Source: Microplitis mediator (lineage: Eukaryota > Arthropoda > Insecta > Hymenoptera > Braconidae). From it: DNA of 64,000 nt. The DNA is taken from contig NC_079973.1 of assembly GCF_029852145.1 (NCBI RefSeq), positions 2,046,001 through 2,110,000 on the forward strand, written 5' to 3'. The position numbers and the translations under genes were made by a program. The notes under the pieces were generated by a model. That model was given only the letters and a program-made list of their open reading frames with translations, was not told the DNA's origin and did not search any database. Each line of letters begins with the position of its first letter. Within the stretch, counting starts at the first letter, position 1. Shown here piece by piece: positions 49,188 to 63,344 of this stretch.

Positions 49188-49545
49188 CTCGGCCGAAAAA
49201 AGGTCTAGGTAGCGAACACGGGTCTGAAAACTAGCTGAGCCGAAAAATGACCGAAATTAGGTCCAAAAAAAGATTGAAAATATTCCGACTCAATTTATTG
49301 GCTGATTTTCGGCCTGTTTATTAAAAATTATGAAATTTCGGAATGTTTTCGGCCTTTTTCAATCAAATTCTACTTCTTCGGCCTAATTTAGACTTCTTGG
49401 CGCATTTTTGACCAGGTCATATGTCAAGTGCCCACATTTCGAAGTGTTTTCAGCCTTTTTCAATAAAATTCTACGGTTTCGGCGTGATTTCGTCCGAATT
49501 TGAGCCTTTTTCGCGTATTTTCGGCCAAGTCATAGGACAAGTGCC
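49188..49545. repeat. TTTCGGCC repeat patch
   Basis: Words such as TTCGGCCTTTTTCAATCAAA and GTCATATGTCAAGTGCCC recur at a spacing of about 110 bp, and CGGCCGAAAAAAGG at the left is an inverted version. Probably a decayed fold-back element. Confidence 0.5.
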
Positions 49546-50479
49546 CGGAAAATAATAATAAAAATAAGAAACAAAAATATTTTAATTATTTTCGAATAGC
49601 AATTAAATTTTTCGGACTAAACTTTAACAATTTATGTTTTGGAAATAATTACTTTCACGTATTCTGAGTTTATTTGTTAGCTTCCTGTACGGATACGAAT
49701 AATTATTTCCACCCTGATTCAAACTGAAATTTACGTATTACACTAAATATATATGTGTATACCAAGAAAACTACTTAAACATGAGTATATATATGAATAT
49801 TAATGACGATGATAATAATAAGATAATAAGTACTTGGAAAAAAAAAGTAGTTAAAGGTAAAATATGAAATATTAAATGTGAATAAATGTTCTCAGTATTT
49901 TAGTCCATGTACACGAGGAAGTTGCAAGTACTCTAAAAAATTTTATAAGTTTTTTTATTTGATTTTCATGTTTCAAGGTATTAAAATCCACTCTGACAAT
50001 TTTCAAACTGACGTACATGTACATAGAAAAAATAAAATTTTTATAACGACAATGTTCGGTGCATACTTCTGTGGATTTAAAATGTAAACTTAACTTTATA
50101 CATTTTCTATTTAAATATAAATCTACCTCGATTTACTTTAAAAAATTTTCTTAAAAAAACTCGAGAGCACGACTGAATCAACAACAAAAATCGAATAATT
50201 TCTCCTGTTAGTTTTGTTAAAAATTAAAAAAAAAAATTACGAAAATTAAATTAAAGTTGAAAAAGCCATTAATCTTGTGTTTTTAAAACCGTGTATATAA
50301 ATTCTAGACTCCCATATATATTGTCGATCCTCAATTCCATTTTTCTCGTTCTTTCGATATTTTTATTATTTTACCTTTTCGTTTATTTATTATTTTTTTT
50401 TTTTTTTTCCCATAACTATTTGATGGATGTCTTCAGCTATATTCTCATATTATATCGTTGGATATTTCATAAAGTACTT

Positions 50480-51800
50480 CATACACAGGAGTGTTCGCAT
50501 ATAATACAGAGGAGGTCCGACAAAGAACCCGGGCAATCCCCCCGTCATCCGGTCGACAATTGACCACCGACTACAACCCAGAGAGAATGAGAGTGAGAGA
50601 GCTTTCGCGAACAATAAGCTCTACGCATTTCCATCCATGGTACAGCTACTCTCTGGTGTGTACACCAGTTCTGTAGTGCATGCTGCGACGATGGGGATGT
50701 AACACACAAGGGAGTCCTCGAGTGAATAACGATAAGAGGACCAAGAGCATCACAGCGTTGTTGCCTCTGACTCCTGGGTCACATGCCCACAAACATCTCT
50801 TATCGCTTTCAACTTCATTCTCCTAGTGTGTATTTGCAGTGTGTGTACGTGTGTGCGTCCCAGTCCACTGAATTACCATTCATCAGTTCATTGATACGAT
50901 AAACCTTTTGTTTACTATTTCTTTTGCCTCCCTTTCAACTCTACCTCCACAAACACACATCTCATACATATTTAAATATACGTATATATGGAACAGAATG
51001 TCATATAACTTATGCGTACATTCACATTGACTTGTTTGTTGTTTTTTCATATATAACACATCGCATTCTAATGTATATATGTTATATATATATATATCAA
51101 TGTACAAGTAAAGTATGAGTAGGATAGAGTGGATGTATAGGAGGTACTCTCATACATCTATGACTTTTTCTCATTCTCATTCTCTTTTAGTCCCACCCAC
51201 CGCGTGCTAGCTGGTGTCACAGTATATTGACTGAGGGGTAGATTTTGTACCCCCGCGAATTTGTCGCGCCTGCGCAGTAACATTTACTCTTCTGCGGGCT
51301 TCATAACGGACGCCTTTGGTACTTACCACGCAGATTCTGCCCGACACCCAACGCACTTTCTTTCTCACCCCATTCTCGCTCACTCTTTCGCCACATTCAC
51401 GCATACACGCGGTCTATTTCCCTCGTAATACATATTCATACATTCATCATATATATATGCTGATGTATAGGTATGTAGGTAAAGGGTAAAAAGTGTATGT
51501 GTGTCATACGTTTTCATTTAAACGGTTTACTATGAGCGGTAACTCAATAGCTTCAAATAAAAGTTTACTGGTCAGGAAGCCGCGATATCAGATATCGGCC
51601 GGGAAAATACCGCGGTGAAAATATATAAAAAAGAACATGCTTCTGACAGGTGCTAACGTACTTGGTGCTGCGATAGCACTGTCGTGAGACTCGCGGTTTC
51701 CCGGGACTTTGAGCTGGTAGTCGTGCCGGCACACTCGGCGCCAGCGAGACTAGTTTATTTGACTTTATTTTGCTGATACCGCGTGGGTTTTATAGATCTA
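50480..51800. promoter_or_regulatory. GC-richer block within intron 12, candidate internal promoter or enhancer
   Basis: Several stretches (50490-50800, 51190-51420, 51580-51790) have much higher GC and CpG than the rest of the intron and are not repeated in the window. GCGCCTGCGCA at 51266-51276 resembles an NRF1/Ewg-type site. Pyrimidine-rich TTTCTCACCCCATTCTCGCT-type sequence follows. No coding exon was convincing. It could be an alternative start for a shorter transcript, an enhancer, or the start of a nested gene. Confidence 0.35.
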
Positions 51801-54039
51801 CGTTTGTACGTGAATTTATACGTGGATGATAACAGTGTGGTAGAGTTATCTAATAGATGGTGCAGATAAATATTTTAATTAAAGTAGATAATAGAAGATG
51901 TGTTGATAAAATTCTCATGTTGGATTTCAATAAATATAAATATATATATAAATAATAATAATTATTGTTACTGTTACTGTTCTCATTGAAAATAGTGAAA
52001 TTTTTTTTTGTTGATGTGTGATTGTTAAATGATTTAGCTGTTATTGTGATGACGGTGATTTAATGGTTGATCCGCTTAAACTATTTTGGGTTTTAACCAA
52101 CAGCACTTATTTAGGTAACGCTCAAAATTTATATCATTTTTGAATATATATATAGTAAAAAATTTTCGGAGTGAACGTGGATTAAATTTGGAGTGATTTT
52201 TTTTAAACTCCGGAAGTTCGAGTGACGGAACGAATCGGACAAATAAAATCCAGTCACTCCCAATTTTTTTACAGTATATATTTTAATTGCAATTAAGTTT
52301 ATCAATATATGTAGTAATTGTTTGACGATATAACAAGTATCGAGTGGATAAAAAAAATATGTGTAGGCGTGAATGGGGAAAATTTTATTTCCATCAGTGG
52401 TTGTTTTAAAGTCATGTAATAAAAATGATTTTATTGTTAAATTTAATTACCGGGTTATCTGATACCGTTTCGAATATTTGTATCTCTGTTAATTATTTTT
52501 TTCAACAACACGAAATACGTCAATTTTATTTTTTTGTATCTCGGTGGTTTTATAACGAATACGTTATTTATTGTGGTGGATTTAAAATAATGGGCAAACT
52601 ACATACACATTACTTGGTTTTAATTAATAAAATGCACGTTTTATAAATTAATTAAAAGTACATTTTCTTTGTGAAATTTTAATTAATGAGATGCCATTAT
52701 TTTATATAAGAATAAAAATAATATTTATGGGTTTTTAAATAAATTATTTTACGTGGAAAATATGGTTTTTATTATTGACGTAAAAAAAGTAAAATTTACC
52801 ACAACATTTTATTTTTTTTTCTAATGAATTATAGACACTTGATTTAGAAGTGGCCCATTTTTTATCATCGTGATGAAGGTAGACAATTTTTTTCATTTTT
52901 CTCTAGATTTTTTTTTTAAAGCTCACAGCTGAACGGACTCTACCACGAAAACCACTGAGTCTACTATGTCTATATATCCTTTATATATTTGTAGATATAT
53001 ACATATATATAAATGTGTATGTGAGAATAAGAGGAGCTAATTTGAAATTTTTTTTATTTCGCCCACGATCAAAGTGTACGAGGTCTTTTATTTTTTTTTT
53101 AATATTGGTATCCTATATTAATAATTTCCGAGCACTACGTTTGATTTCACCGACGAAAATTAAACATAAAAAAATAATCAACAGTTCCATTAAAATAGAA
53201 AAAAAAATGAACCTTCTGTTTATATTTTTTTTGCCATTGAAAATATAAAGGGATTTAAAAATATTGATAGAGATTATAAAAAAAAAGTAATAAAAACTAG
53301 TTTGATCCAGTATAAAATGTGTTTTGCTTTCGATAACTCGATTGCTACAAAGTCGTAAATCCATTTCAAAACACCACTTTGCAACTCTTCATTTATATCT
53401 TTTTCTCTCTTTAACACATATACCCCCCGTAAAATTTACCCTCTGTACTAAACTCTCTTTTTCCCGAGAGCTCGTTTCCCCAGTACTCCAGAGACTGAAC
53501 AACATGGAGAGATTTAAACAGATCGCCCCAAACGATTTGTCAGAGTTTCTGATGCTCCCACTAGATAAGCGCTTCTCTAAAACTCCTTTTAGGGATCTCT
53601 ACTTTACGATTTCGAGTTATGAACTCAAACTTTTATGGATATTCATATACATATACATACATTTACATACACATAATATATACATTAGACAAAGGGATTA
53701 ACATCAAAGCTTTAGTTACACAAGTACTCTAATGATATCACATATTGTTTTTTTTATTATTCATGTGCGCAACTAAAAAAATTCAACTGAAAATGAAATT
53801 ACGGAAATTATTTTTTTATTAGTTGATAAATTCATACCCTTATTAAATTGTCTCGTTAATTATTTTTCCATATTAGGTACAAGCCCTTATACCCGCTCAT
53901 TAGTCGCTCACTTTAACTGTTTAAGGCGTTATTTTATAATTTTTATAAAAAAAAAATTACAACTAAAAATATTAGTATTGATAAATAATTATTTGTGAAT
54001 CTAAATATATTAAACTATGATGTATCATATTATTTTCTA

Positions 54040-54347
54040 CACGGAAAAAAATGATTGACAATAATTGTAGTTCAACTTCTAATTATTTATGTTATGTTCA
54101 ATAACTAATGTCGTTTCAATCAGTAAAATTATGATTTTAATGTTTAAATTTAACAGTTAACCGTTGAAATATACTGCTTGACTATTTAAAATTACCACTT
54201 AAACCTTAAAAAACTACAAGACACTTGTCAAAAAAATGCATCTGTTATTAATTTCTTACGTTCTACTCAGTAATATTTACTGAGATTTGGTCTAGGCGCG
54301 CTGTTGACGAGAATCTCAGTAATATTTACTAATATTTTTTTTCCGTG
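54040..54347. mobile_element. TIR element, CACGGAAAAAAAT ends
   Basis: 308 bp from CACGGAAAAAAATGATTG to ATTTTTTTTCCGTG, with TA on both sides. A 314-bp element with nearly the same ends but different interior lies at 2031-2344. Confidence 0.7.
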
Positions 54348-56164
54348 TAATAGATTATAAATTTAAATTAAATGACTGTTTTCAAAATCGCGCTCAGCCG
54401 AGCATTTTTTACTTTAACGTTCATTCGTTAGATTAAATTTAGGTTACGTCAAATTTTTTAAGAATTGTTATAACTATATCTCATTAATACATTTTTAAAA
54501 GTCATGAAATTTTATATTATGAAAGAATAAAGTAGCATAATTTATAAATTATTTGTCCAAATCAATAAACTTATCATAGTTTAATTGATATTGTCTTTGA
54601 GCGACTATAGGGACATGTGTTAATCGAGTAATTTTACTCGATTAACGGTACGTACCATATGTAAAAATGTTAAAAGTGACATGTATGTTAAGTATGATGA
54701 AAATTGTACTCAAATTCTTTTGAATTAATTGCTTGTGATAAATAAATTTGATCATCGATTGAAATGAAAAAGCATACGTGTTCTAAAGAAGACACAGGAA
54801 TAGTCAAATAATTATTTGTTTCTTCACATCTGTGAAGATAAGGAAGCGCACAATTTATATCAGTATCATTATTTACCCTAAATTAATCAACAGATAAAAT
54901 TTCTTGGGCAATCGCATAATGTGCCGCCTCAATTTTAAAACCTTTCTCACCCTAACTATTCTGAAAACGAACGTATGTAGGCGCTACTGGAGTGAAATAG
55001 GGTTTAATTTCAATGAAGTTCTCTATTTTCTAAAACCGATTTCACCCTGACGTTCAGACTAAAAACTATACTAGGTTGAAACAGAGTTTAAGTTGAAAAA
55101 AATTTCGACTCGGGACATCACAACTTTTAGTGAGCGACTATGGGTACACTCAAGGACCTTATTTAAAAAAATAATAATAATTAATTATCAAGATTATTCT
55201 TCAAACTTAAATTTTATTCTAATACTCGAAACTTCAAAAAATAACTAAAAAAAAAATATGGTTTTACATTTTATTTATTAATTTATATTGAGTGATTTAA
55301 TCTCATTCCAATGAAAAGTGAGCGGGTATAGGAGCTTTTACATTTTAATGAAAAATATTACAGACTATGATTTTATTTTTTAAACTCCGAAGTAATTAAT
55401 TAAAAATACTTGAAACATTAATGTAATAAAATACGTCAATATTACTGATGCATTTATTAAGCAAACTGTTGATGGAATTTACAATTCAAAATGAAATACC
55501 CCGCGGAATTTATTTAATACGATATGTTGTATCGTTCCGCTCTTTATAATGAAGTATGATATATCGGATTAAGGGAATTAATTTATCAACATTTATGTTT
55601 ATCATAAAATATACGGGAAATATATATACGAGTACGTATCCAGTATTCAGTATCCAGGTTATTATGTACTTTGTAGTATGTTATGATTCGCGTATAAAAT
55701 TCTCATAGACTTCGCGTATGGTGATAACGATATTGCTATTTTTTTCAACGGCATTATTTATTTTCCGCGTCACATTATTCATTCACATATACATTACGTA
55801 CTTTAGCTCATGTAGACGTAAATTTACTGTTTCAATACGTCATCCAAATTGTGTTCGGTTTTATGCGCGGATCTTTTGTGGCTTACACAGATTTTTTTTG
55901 TTAATTTTTTATAAGCAAATGAAAACGCTTTTTAAATTTTGTGAAAAGTTTTTATCATTTAGAGAGCGAAAAATCTTTTTATCACAATATGTTGATGTTT
56001 TTTTCTTTTAGAAATTTAATTTATAAAGTTTGATAACCAGAAAACGGGGTCACTACTTTTTAATAAAAATCTATAAAATAAAATTTTAAAATCCATTTCA
56101 ATCAAAATTTTATTTTCAGTTTCTTTTTATTTCTTTTTATATTTTTAATAAGAAAAAAAAAATT

Positions 56165-56556
56165 ATCCTGAAGTTAGCAGACAATTAAAAATTTTAGGAT
56201 TTTATTTTGAACAATTAAATTTGAAGGAAAAAAAAAGCTGAAAAAATGCACATGTAGAAAATTGAAAAGACTATGAGTGCAGGTTTTTAAATATTTTGTT
56301 AAAAAATCCAAAAATTATTAGACGTCGGTTAACTTCAGGATCATATTTTTACGATCCTGAAGTTAGCAGACAATTAAAAATTTTTTGATTTTATTTTGAA
56401 CATTTAAATTTCAAAAAAAAAAAAAAAATCAAAAAATGCACATGTAGAAAATTTAAAAAACTACAGGTGCAATTTTTTCAAATTTTTTTTTTTTTATAAT
56501 TCACTGTCTAAAATAAAATCCAAAAATTATTAGACGTCGGCTAACTTTAGGATCAT
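56165..56556. mobile_element. Two tandem copies of the GAAGTTAGC short MITE
   Basis: Copies at 56165-56344 and 56351-56556, head to tail, with TATCCTGAAGTTAGCAGACA left ends and CTAACTTCAGGATCAT-like right ends. These are among the best-conserved copies in the window. Confidence 0.8.
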
Positions 56557-58490
56557 TAATTTTTTTTTAAAATTTTAATTTTATTCTTAAAAGCAGGAAA
56601 TCAAAGAAAGTGAGTCAGCTGATTTGAATCATAGAATTTGCATAACTTTATCAGCAACTCATTTTACCTCTATCTTTATTTTATCTAATAAATTTAAGAT
56701 AAAAAAACGAAATATATATATATATAATCGTAAATATTAATGCAAGTTGCATAACAAATTGAGTAAAAGAAATAAAAAAATCCATTTTTCCCTGAAGAAT
56801 TTATTAATAAAATTTTCTACAACTACCCAATTCTTTAATATTCCATCCAATAAAATATATAATGCAGAAATTTCATTATTGAATTTTAATAGAATCATAA
56901 AAAAAAATCTGGACCGTCAATAAAAGTCTAAATTAGACTGAAACCCTACAAAGTCGAAATAAAAAAATAATTCAAGAAAAAAAAAACCTTTAAATTATTA
57001 CTTTCAATTTGTATCTCAACTCGGAAAGCAATCACCAGAAGTTTAACTTGTAACTAGACTAAACAACTTTCTTGAAACAAAAGAAATAAAAAAAAATAAC
57101 GCGTACTTCCATACAAGTTTTTTTCAATAAATTTTCAGTCATGTACTCCACAGTTTTCAGTACTTTACAAATTGAAAAGCCCGCGGAATTGTAAAAATAA
57201 TAAAAATAAAAACATAAATAGCTAAATCCTCAACAACAGTTTATATAACAAATTCCACTTGTGTAAATAAATAAAATAATTTAGTTTCGTAGCAAGACGC
57301 AGTTATATCCAGTAGCTGACGATGCATCCAAGCAATTTGCTGATAGCATTATCGACCAATATCCGTTACTCCGTCTAATGCAATCTGTCCCTATATATAT
57401 AGGTCCCTATAGATATAGATATGTACATATATATGTATATAAACTCTTGGTATGCTTCAATGCGTTTTCCTTTTCCCAATACCTCTTGCAACATTGTCTT
57501 CCATGTCATCCCTTTAATGTATTATTCTGGTAAATGTTTGATCAGTACATTTATACTCAATTAAATCAATTGTTCATGTAAATATTCTGCTGTTGCAGCA
57601 TCTCTATTTACTTGCAATTAAATAAAATATATACCAAACCCTGAATAATAAATATATACTTTTAGTGACATTTAAATTACGCTAAAAATACACTTTTAAT
57701 ATTCGACTATAAATTTATCAACAATTTCTCATCGTTTACATTTTTTTCATCTTCAATTTGACATTTTATAAACTTTTTTTTTTCACTGCAATTTCCTGTA
57801 CTCAATTTACTATTCAATAATCTATTGATGTAAAAAACTGTCACGTCATAAACTTTTTTTTTCGTAAAATAATTATGTGGAAAAAGTTAAAAGTAATTTT
57901 TTTTTTATATTTTTAATATAAAAAAAAGAAAAAGAAAAAAAATGTGATTAAAGTATATATTTATAGTCCTTGAATATAAATTAACTAGGTGTATTGAATT
58001 TTATTTCTATTAGTATTTTCCTCTGAAATTAAGTCGAGATGGATACATATAACGTGCGAAGTTGATAGCTCCAAGCCATATCAAGTGCTATAGAGGATAG
58101 CGTTTCCTTCATCGAATTTAATCTCACTCAAAACCCATTGTCAGTGTAATTCTGCAATCTCCACCTCTTTTCTACTATTAAATCCTGTTAAAGCCTTGCC
58201 CTGTTATAAATTCCACTCGCAATTATTCGCCGTCCATGTAATGCAAAAATAAAACATGACGAGTATTAAATTTTAGATACATCATAAAAAATATACTACG
58301 GCAATAAAAAAAGAATTTTGATAGCTGTAATACGTGAGATTATGATTCTTTTATTCTTTTATGTCAAATCTACATTTTTTAATATGGATAGAAGAATCTC
58401 TTCCCGATGTAATATTGGGTTTAATGTCATACATATTGAGGAAATTTCATTTTAATATTCAAATTTTTTAATATTCTTCTAAAAAAAATA

Positions 58491-59210
58491 CATACTGGAA
58501 ATAATATTTTTCAGTTGTGAAAAATTTGACCAGTCCATTGAAAAATAACGGAAACTATAAAAATATCAGTGATTTTAAATGAATGAAAAATATTTTCAAA
58601 CTCGATAGACTGGAAGAATCAAAAAACAACGAATTCAAACTTAAAAAATCGGAAAAACTCGAAAACTTCCCGCTGTTTTCGAGCTCGAAGCTGAGTCTAG
58701 ATTTCCTATAGAATTTCTTGGCGATCCAGATAAAAATAAAGGCGTCGGATAGATGTTTACACAAACACTCACTCTAAGGGCCTCAAAACCGGGAGATCTG
58801 ATAAAAACTCGATTTTTGAATATTTTTGAAACTAAAAATTTCAATTACTACATACTGGAAATAATATTCTTCAGTTGTGAAAAATTTGACCAGTCCATTA
58901 AAAAATCACAGAAACTATAAAAATATCAGTGATTTTAAATGAATGAAAAATATTTCCAAACTCGATAGACTGAAAGAATCGAAAAACAACGAATTCAAAC
59001 TTAAAAAATCGGAAAAACTCGAAAACTTCCCGCTGTTTTCGAGCTCGAAGCTGAGTAAATTTTCTATAGAATTTTTTAGACGGCGATCCTAATAAAAATG
59101 AAGGCGTCGGATGGATGTTTACACAAACACTCACTCTTAAGACCGATTTTTCAAAATCGAACCGAAACTAATAACTTCTCTTTATTTGAAAATTTGGCGG
59201 GAAGTTAAAA
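58491..59210. repeat. Two-copy tandem repeat, 360-bp unit
   Basis: CATACTGGAAATAATATT starts at 58491 and again at 58851, a spacing of exactly 360 bp, and the copies stay closely alike to about 59150, including GAAAACTTCCCGCTGTTTTC. The end (AACTTCTC followed by GGGAAGTTAAAAA) resembles 4870-4920. Confidence 0.8.
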
Positions 59211-60595
59211 ATTAAAGTTTATTTAAAGAACTGACAAATATTCAAAGGAACAAAACATGAACTTTTACTGAAAATTGTAGAAATTTGTTTTCACTTTTCA
59301 AAAATAAAAATACGAATTTTTCTGTTTTCAAAAAATTCATAAATTTTGTGATTTCATCTAAAAATTTGTTTATATCACAAAACAAATTTTTCATTAAAAT
59401 CTATTTTCCTCTGATAATATTTTCACTATTGAGTACTCGAAAAAAAAGAATAGAACTTTCAAAATAATTCAATAGAACAAAAATAAAATTATGCAAGAAT
59501 AAAAAAATTTACACAAATAAAAAAGTTATTTCGATAGTATGCGTGTGAATCTCAACGAAAGAAATTGAATGCTCAATCGGAAACGCTGTAGGAAAACGTG
59601 AATATATATATATACACATATATGTAAATATATATATATGTATATATAAAAGATATGTTGAAAATACGTAGGAACAATTCCGATTCTATTTTCAAAGTCT
59701 GCCTTTACGAGCATTCATACTGTGATGGCATTATATATATAGTAATGAAATACTTTATATGCGCATGGCATTAAGCGATATCAAATAATATTACAAGTCC
59801 TTACAGTTATGACAACTAGTAAAGTCACGTCGTTGAGTATTTGAAATAGCCCGGGCGAGTTCATAAATTATCGCGAGTAAAATAGCTGTAGGCTATCAGA
59901 GATAAATCAAAAACTTCGGCAATTCCTCATGCATATATTCCTCATTAATTTTTTATACCCTTTCAAATAACCGACCCAACAAATTTAAAAACTCTGTACC
60001 GCTCTACACTTTATATACATTACATTAATTAATGTAAATTTAATTGCATGCATTATTTATGGACTATAATTGATTTATTTGAAAAACCGGCAATTTGATA
60101 CCCGTTTGATAATAAATTTATAATCAATCGAGAGGAACAAAATTTCGCAGTCACTCGAACAAATGCCGGGCAATTGATATTTTATCCATTCGATACATAT
60201 TTTCCTTTTATCTGATCCTCTGACAAACATTCCATTTCATCAAAAGCTTCATGCAATATATCTGGATTCCATTGTATTGGCTTTTGTGAACTTGCATTTT
60301 TCACTCAATTTTTTGTAAATTTTATCATATTTACTTCACACCCAACATTTATATCCGCATCTCAAACAAAGGAAACCCGTTTTTGATGTCCATGCATCGT
60401 TTAATTTATATTCTAAATCCCTAGGAAAATCAAATTCAAATTCAAATTCAAATTCAAATATTTGTTCGCCAGCTCAATAAAAATTCAATTAATAAAATAT
60501 TTTCTTGATCCTCTCACTTCTATTATCCTCAGAAATTTTTATAACAATTACATGTTTTACACTGTAATCGAATTTATCATTTTCATAACCTTTTT

Positions 60596-60596
<1 letters not shown>

Positions 60597-60649
<53 letters not shown>
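60597..60649. repeat. TA microsatellite
   Basis: About 26 uninterrupted TA units. Another run of similar size is at 11717-11764, at the centre of an AT-rich inverted-repeat region. Confidence 0.9.
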
Positions 60650-60653
<4 letters not shown>

Positions 60654-61423
60654 CACCCTCTTACTGATATCTCTTCACGAAAGCACTCAAGCTTATAATC
60701 CAATTTTCTTTATACTCATATATATACATATATATGTACGTCATCCTTATCCTTCTCAGTAACGAGGATTTCATCCTATCAAAGTCGTAAGTGAACTTAT
60801 TGCAGTTTCACTATCTGTAAAATTGTCCTGGCCCATTTTATCAGACTTTTTTATTATTTTCTCTACAGCTCTAATAACCTGCTGGAAAAATAATAATAAC
60901 TTTCCTAAAAAATTATATGAAAACACCGACATCTTATTTAATTCAAAAATCTTTAAAATTTATTTAAATTTCTCTTTAAATTTCAATGTTACTACTTATT
61001 ATTTTTTCACCCTACGCTTACTAGTGTCACTTTCTGTGCACTGGTATGTTAATTAACATTTTCATTTCATGAGTATGTTACCCTAGTAATTTTTTCTTCT
61101 AGTTTCATTTTACTCCGGGATATTTATAAAAAAAAAAAAAACATTTCCGCGACTCTTCTGTATTAACAGTGCGATTGCAAGTCGGTCATGCGAATGGGAA
61201 CGCATACTTTAGGTAAAAAATAAAAAAAAGTCTTAAAGTTTAAATAACACGAGCAACATGTGCCTCATGAATATTCCTTACTGTCCTACTACTAATTACA
61301 GGACCCTCGCGGTCTTCTCTAACCGTGAAAACTAAGCCAATTAAGATTATTATTTTTATTGTTCTACAGGACACGTATCTTCCTCATTATATGTGATTTA
61401 TTTAAATGTATTATAATATTTAT

Positions 61424-62035
61424 TAGGGTGGTCGTTAAAAATTGAATTTTCTCAGGCGCCCCTTAAAAAGCTTCTTTTTAGTAAAAAAATACGTGGGGAA
61501 TTTGGTTTTTTCTTTTTAAGTAAAAAGAACACGTGCCGCAGATCAAAGTTCATTTTTCGATACAATCGCGGTTTTTTTTAAATATCTCATGAAATATGCA
61601 GATTAGAGGAAAAAACCATAGAAACAATTTTGTAGGAAATTAAATTCTTGACAAAAAAGGTCATGTTCATTTTTTTTATAAAATGTGTATTTATGAAGAT
61701 ATTTCAAAAAAACTTTTTAGATCTGATGAATTGAGCGTTTTAAGGATTTTTCTGAAATATCTTCATAAATACACATTCCATAAAAAAAATGAACATGACT
61801 TTTTTTGTTAAGAATTTAATTTCCTACAAAATTGTTCCTATGATTTTTTCCTTTAATCTGCATATTTCATGAGATATTTAAAAAAAACCGCGATAGTATC
61901 GAAAAATGAACTTTGATCTGCGGCACGTGTTCTTTTTACTTAAAAAGAAAAAACCAAATTCCCCACGTATTTTTTAACTAAAAAGAAGCTTTTTATGAGT
62001 TGCCTGAGAAAATTTAATTTTTAACGACCACCCTA
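61424..62035. mobile_element. Near-perfect fold-back MITE with exact 8-bp target duplication
   Basis: 612 bp with ends TAGGGTGGTCGTTAAAAATT and its inverse AATTTTTAACGACCACCCTA, flanked by ATATTTAT on both sides (61416-61423 and 62036-62043). The halves are inverted copies over almost the whole length (for example AGAACACGTGCCGCAGATCA and TGATCTGCGGCACGTGTTCT), centre near 61730. The close match of the arms implies recent insertion or gene conversion. hAT-like by duplication length. Confidence 0.9.
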
Positions 62036-63344
62036 ATATTTATATTTATTAAGAAAATAAAATTTCAGTTTCTTTTGTTCCTCTGAAAAAAAAAATAATC
62101 TCCATTGTAATTAAAAGCGAAGAAAAAATAATTAGTTTAATAATAAATTTTTAACTCGAAAAATAATAATAAAAATACACAGACTATTTAAGCTCCTTTT
62201 TTTTATCACTGCTTTTTTTCGTAGCATATATAATCCTATTTGTACGTGTGTAGAGATTATATTATAATTGTATTATTAGCAGAGTACGTTTTATTCTAAC
62301 ATTCGTTGTATGAAAAACTCGGAAAATTAATTTAACTCTGAGTGTACAGAAAAAAAAATTAAACAAATTAGAATAATAATTACTCTCGAAAAAAAAACTA
62401 AGTAAATAAACACTAAACAAATTTGTTTCAAAGTTAGAATTAAAAAAAAAAATTTAATATTTTTACTGTAGACAAATAGAACACGACAGTATTTAAAAAC
62501 TGAGGCGTTTACTCTTGAGAGTAAAGAGTAAAAAAATAGTATGAAAGCTAGTTGGATCTTGTGCTTGATCAAACAATTTCAACTTGAGTTTAGTATTGAC
62601 GTAGCAGCTGAAAATGAAACAGCAAAGATCAAATATATTTACCGAGTAATCATGATTAAATGCCTTTGATTAATAAAAAGATATAAGTCTTTGTACCAGA
62701 GGATAACTATCTATTGAATGATTAACATTTTTATTAGAAACGTCTTAAAAAAAATAAAAAAAAAAGTAAAAACTTTTATTCAGCAATAAAAAGTTCGCGA
62801 CCTTAAAGTTTTTCACTCATTTATTTTAAAACTCATTGCAATTTTTCAATTCACACAACTCTTTTTCACATAAATAACTATTCCAAGCGCACATAAACCA
62901 ATTAAATTAAAAGACTTATTGAATTAACTTTTAATTTATTTAACTTGTAACGTAATAGCGAGTAATGCTTGAAAAATATTACCGTAGCGTAAAAAAATAA
63001 ACTCATTACAAAGCAGTTTTCTTTATGTTTCATATTACGATGAATTAAAAAAGAAATGAACTATACTTATTACAGAAGGTATTTAATTTTACTTCAAGTC
63101 TCTGACTGTTGTCTCGAGATGAATTATCTAGTACAATGTACCCGGTGGTAATACTAATTAAACTCAATGTTGTTCACTCTTAGTCTTTCTCTAGTCTCAT
63201 ACTATTCTATGTTTTGTTAAACCCGTGTATCAAGTTTATCGTCACCTATATTGCTATTCCGCCAGTTAATTTATCACAACATTTAATTATAAATTTAATT
63301 TAAATTTAACTTTTCGTTTTTTAGTTTTTATTACGACTTTTTGT

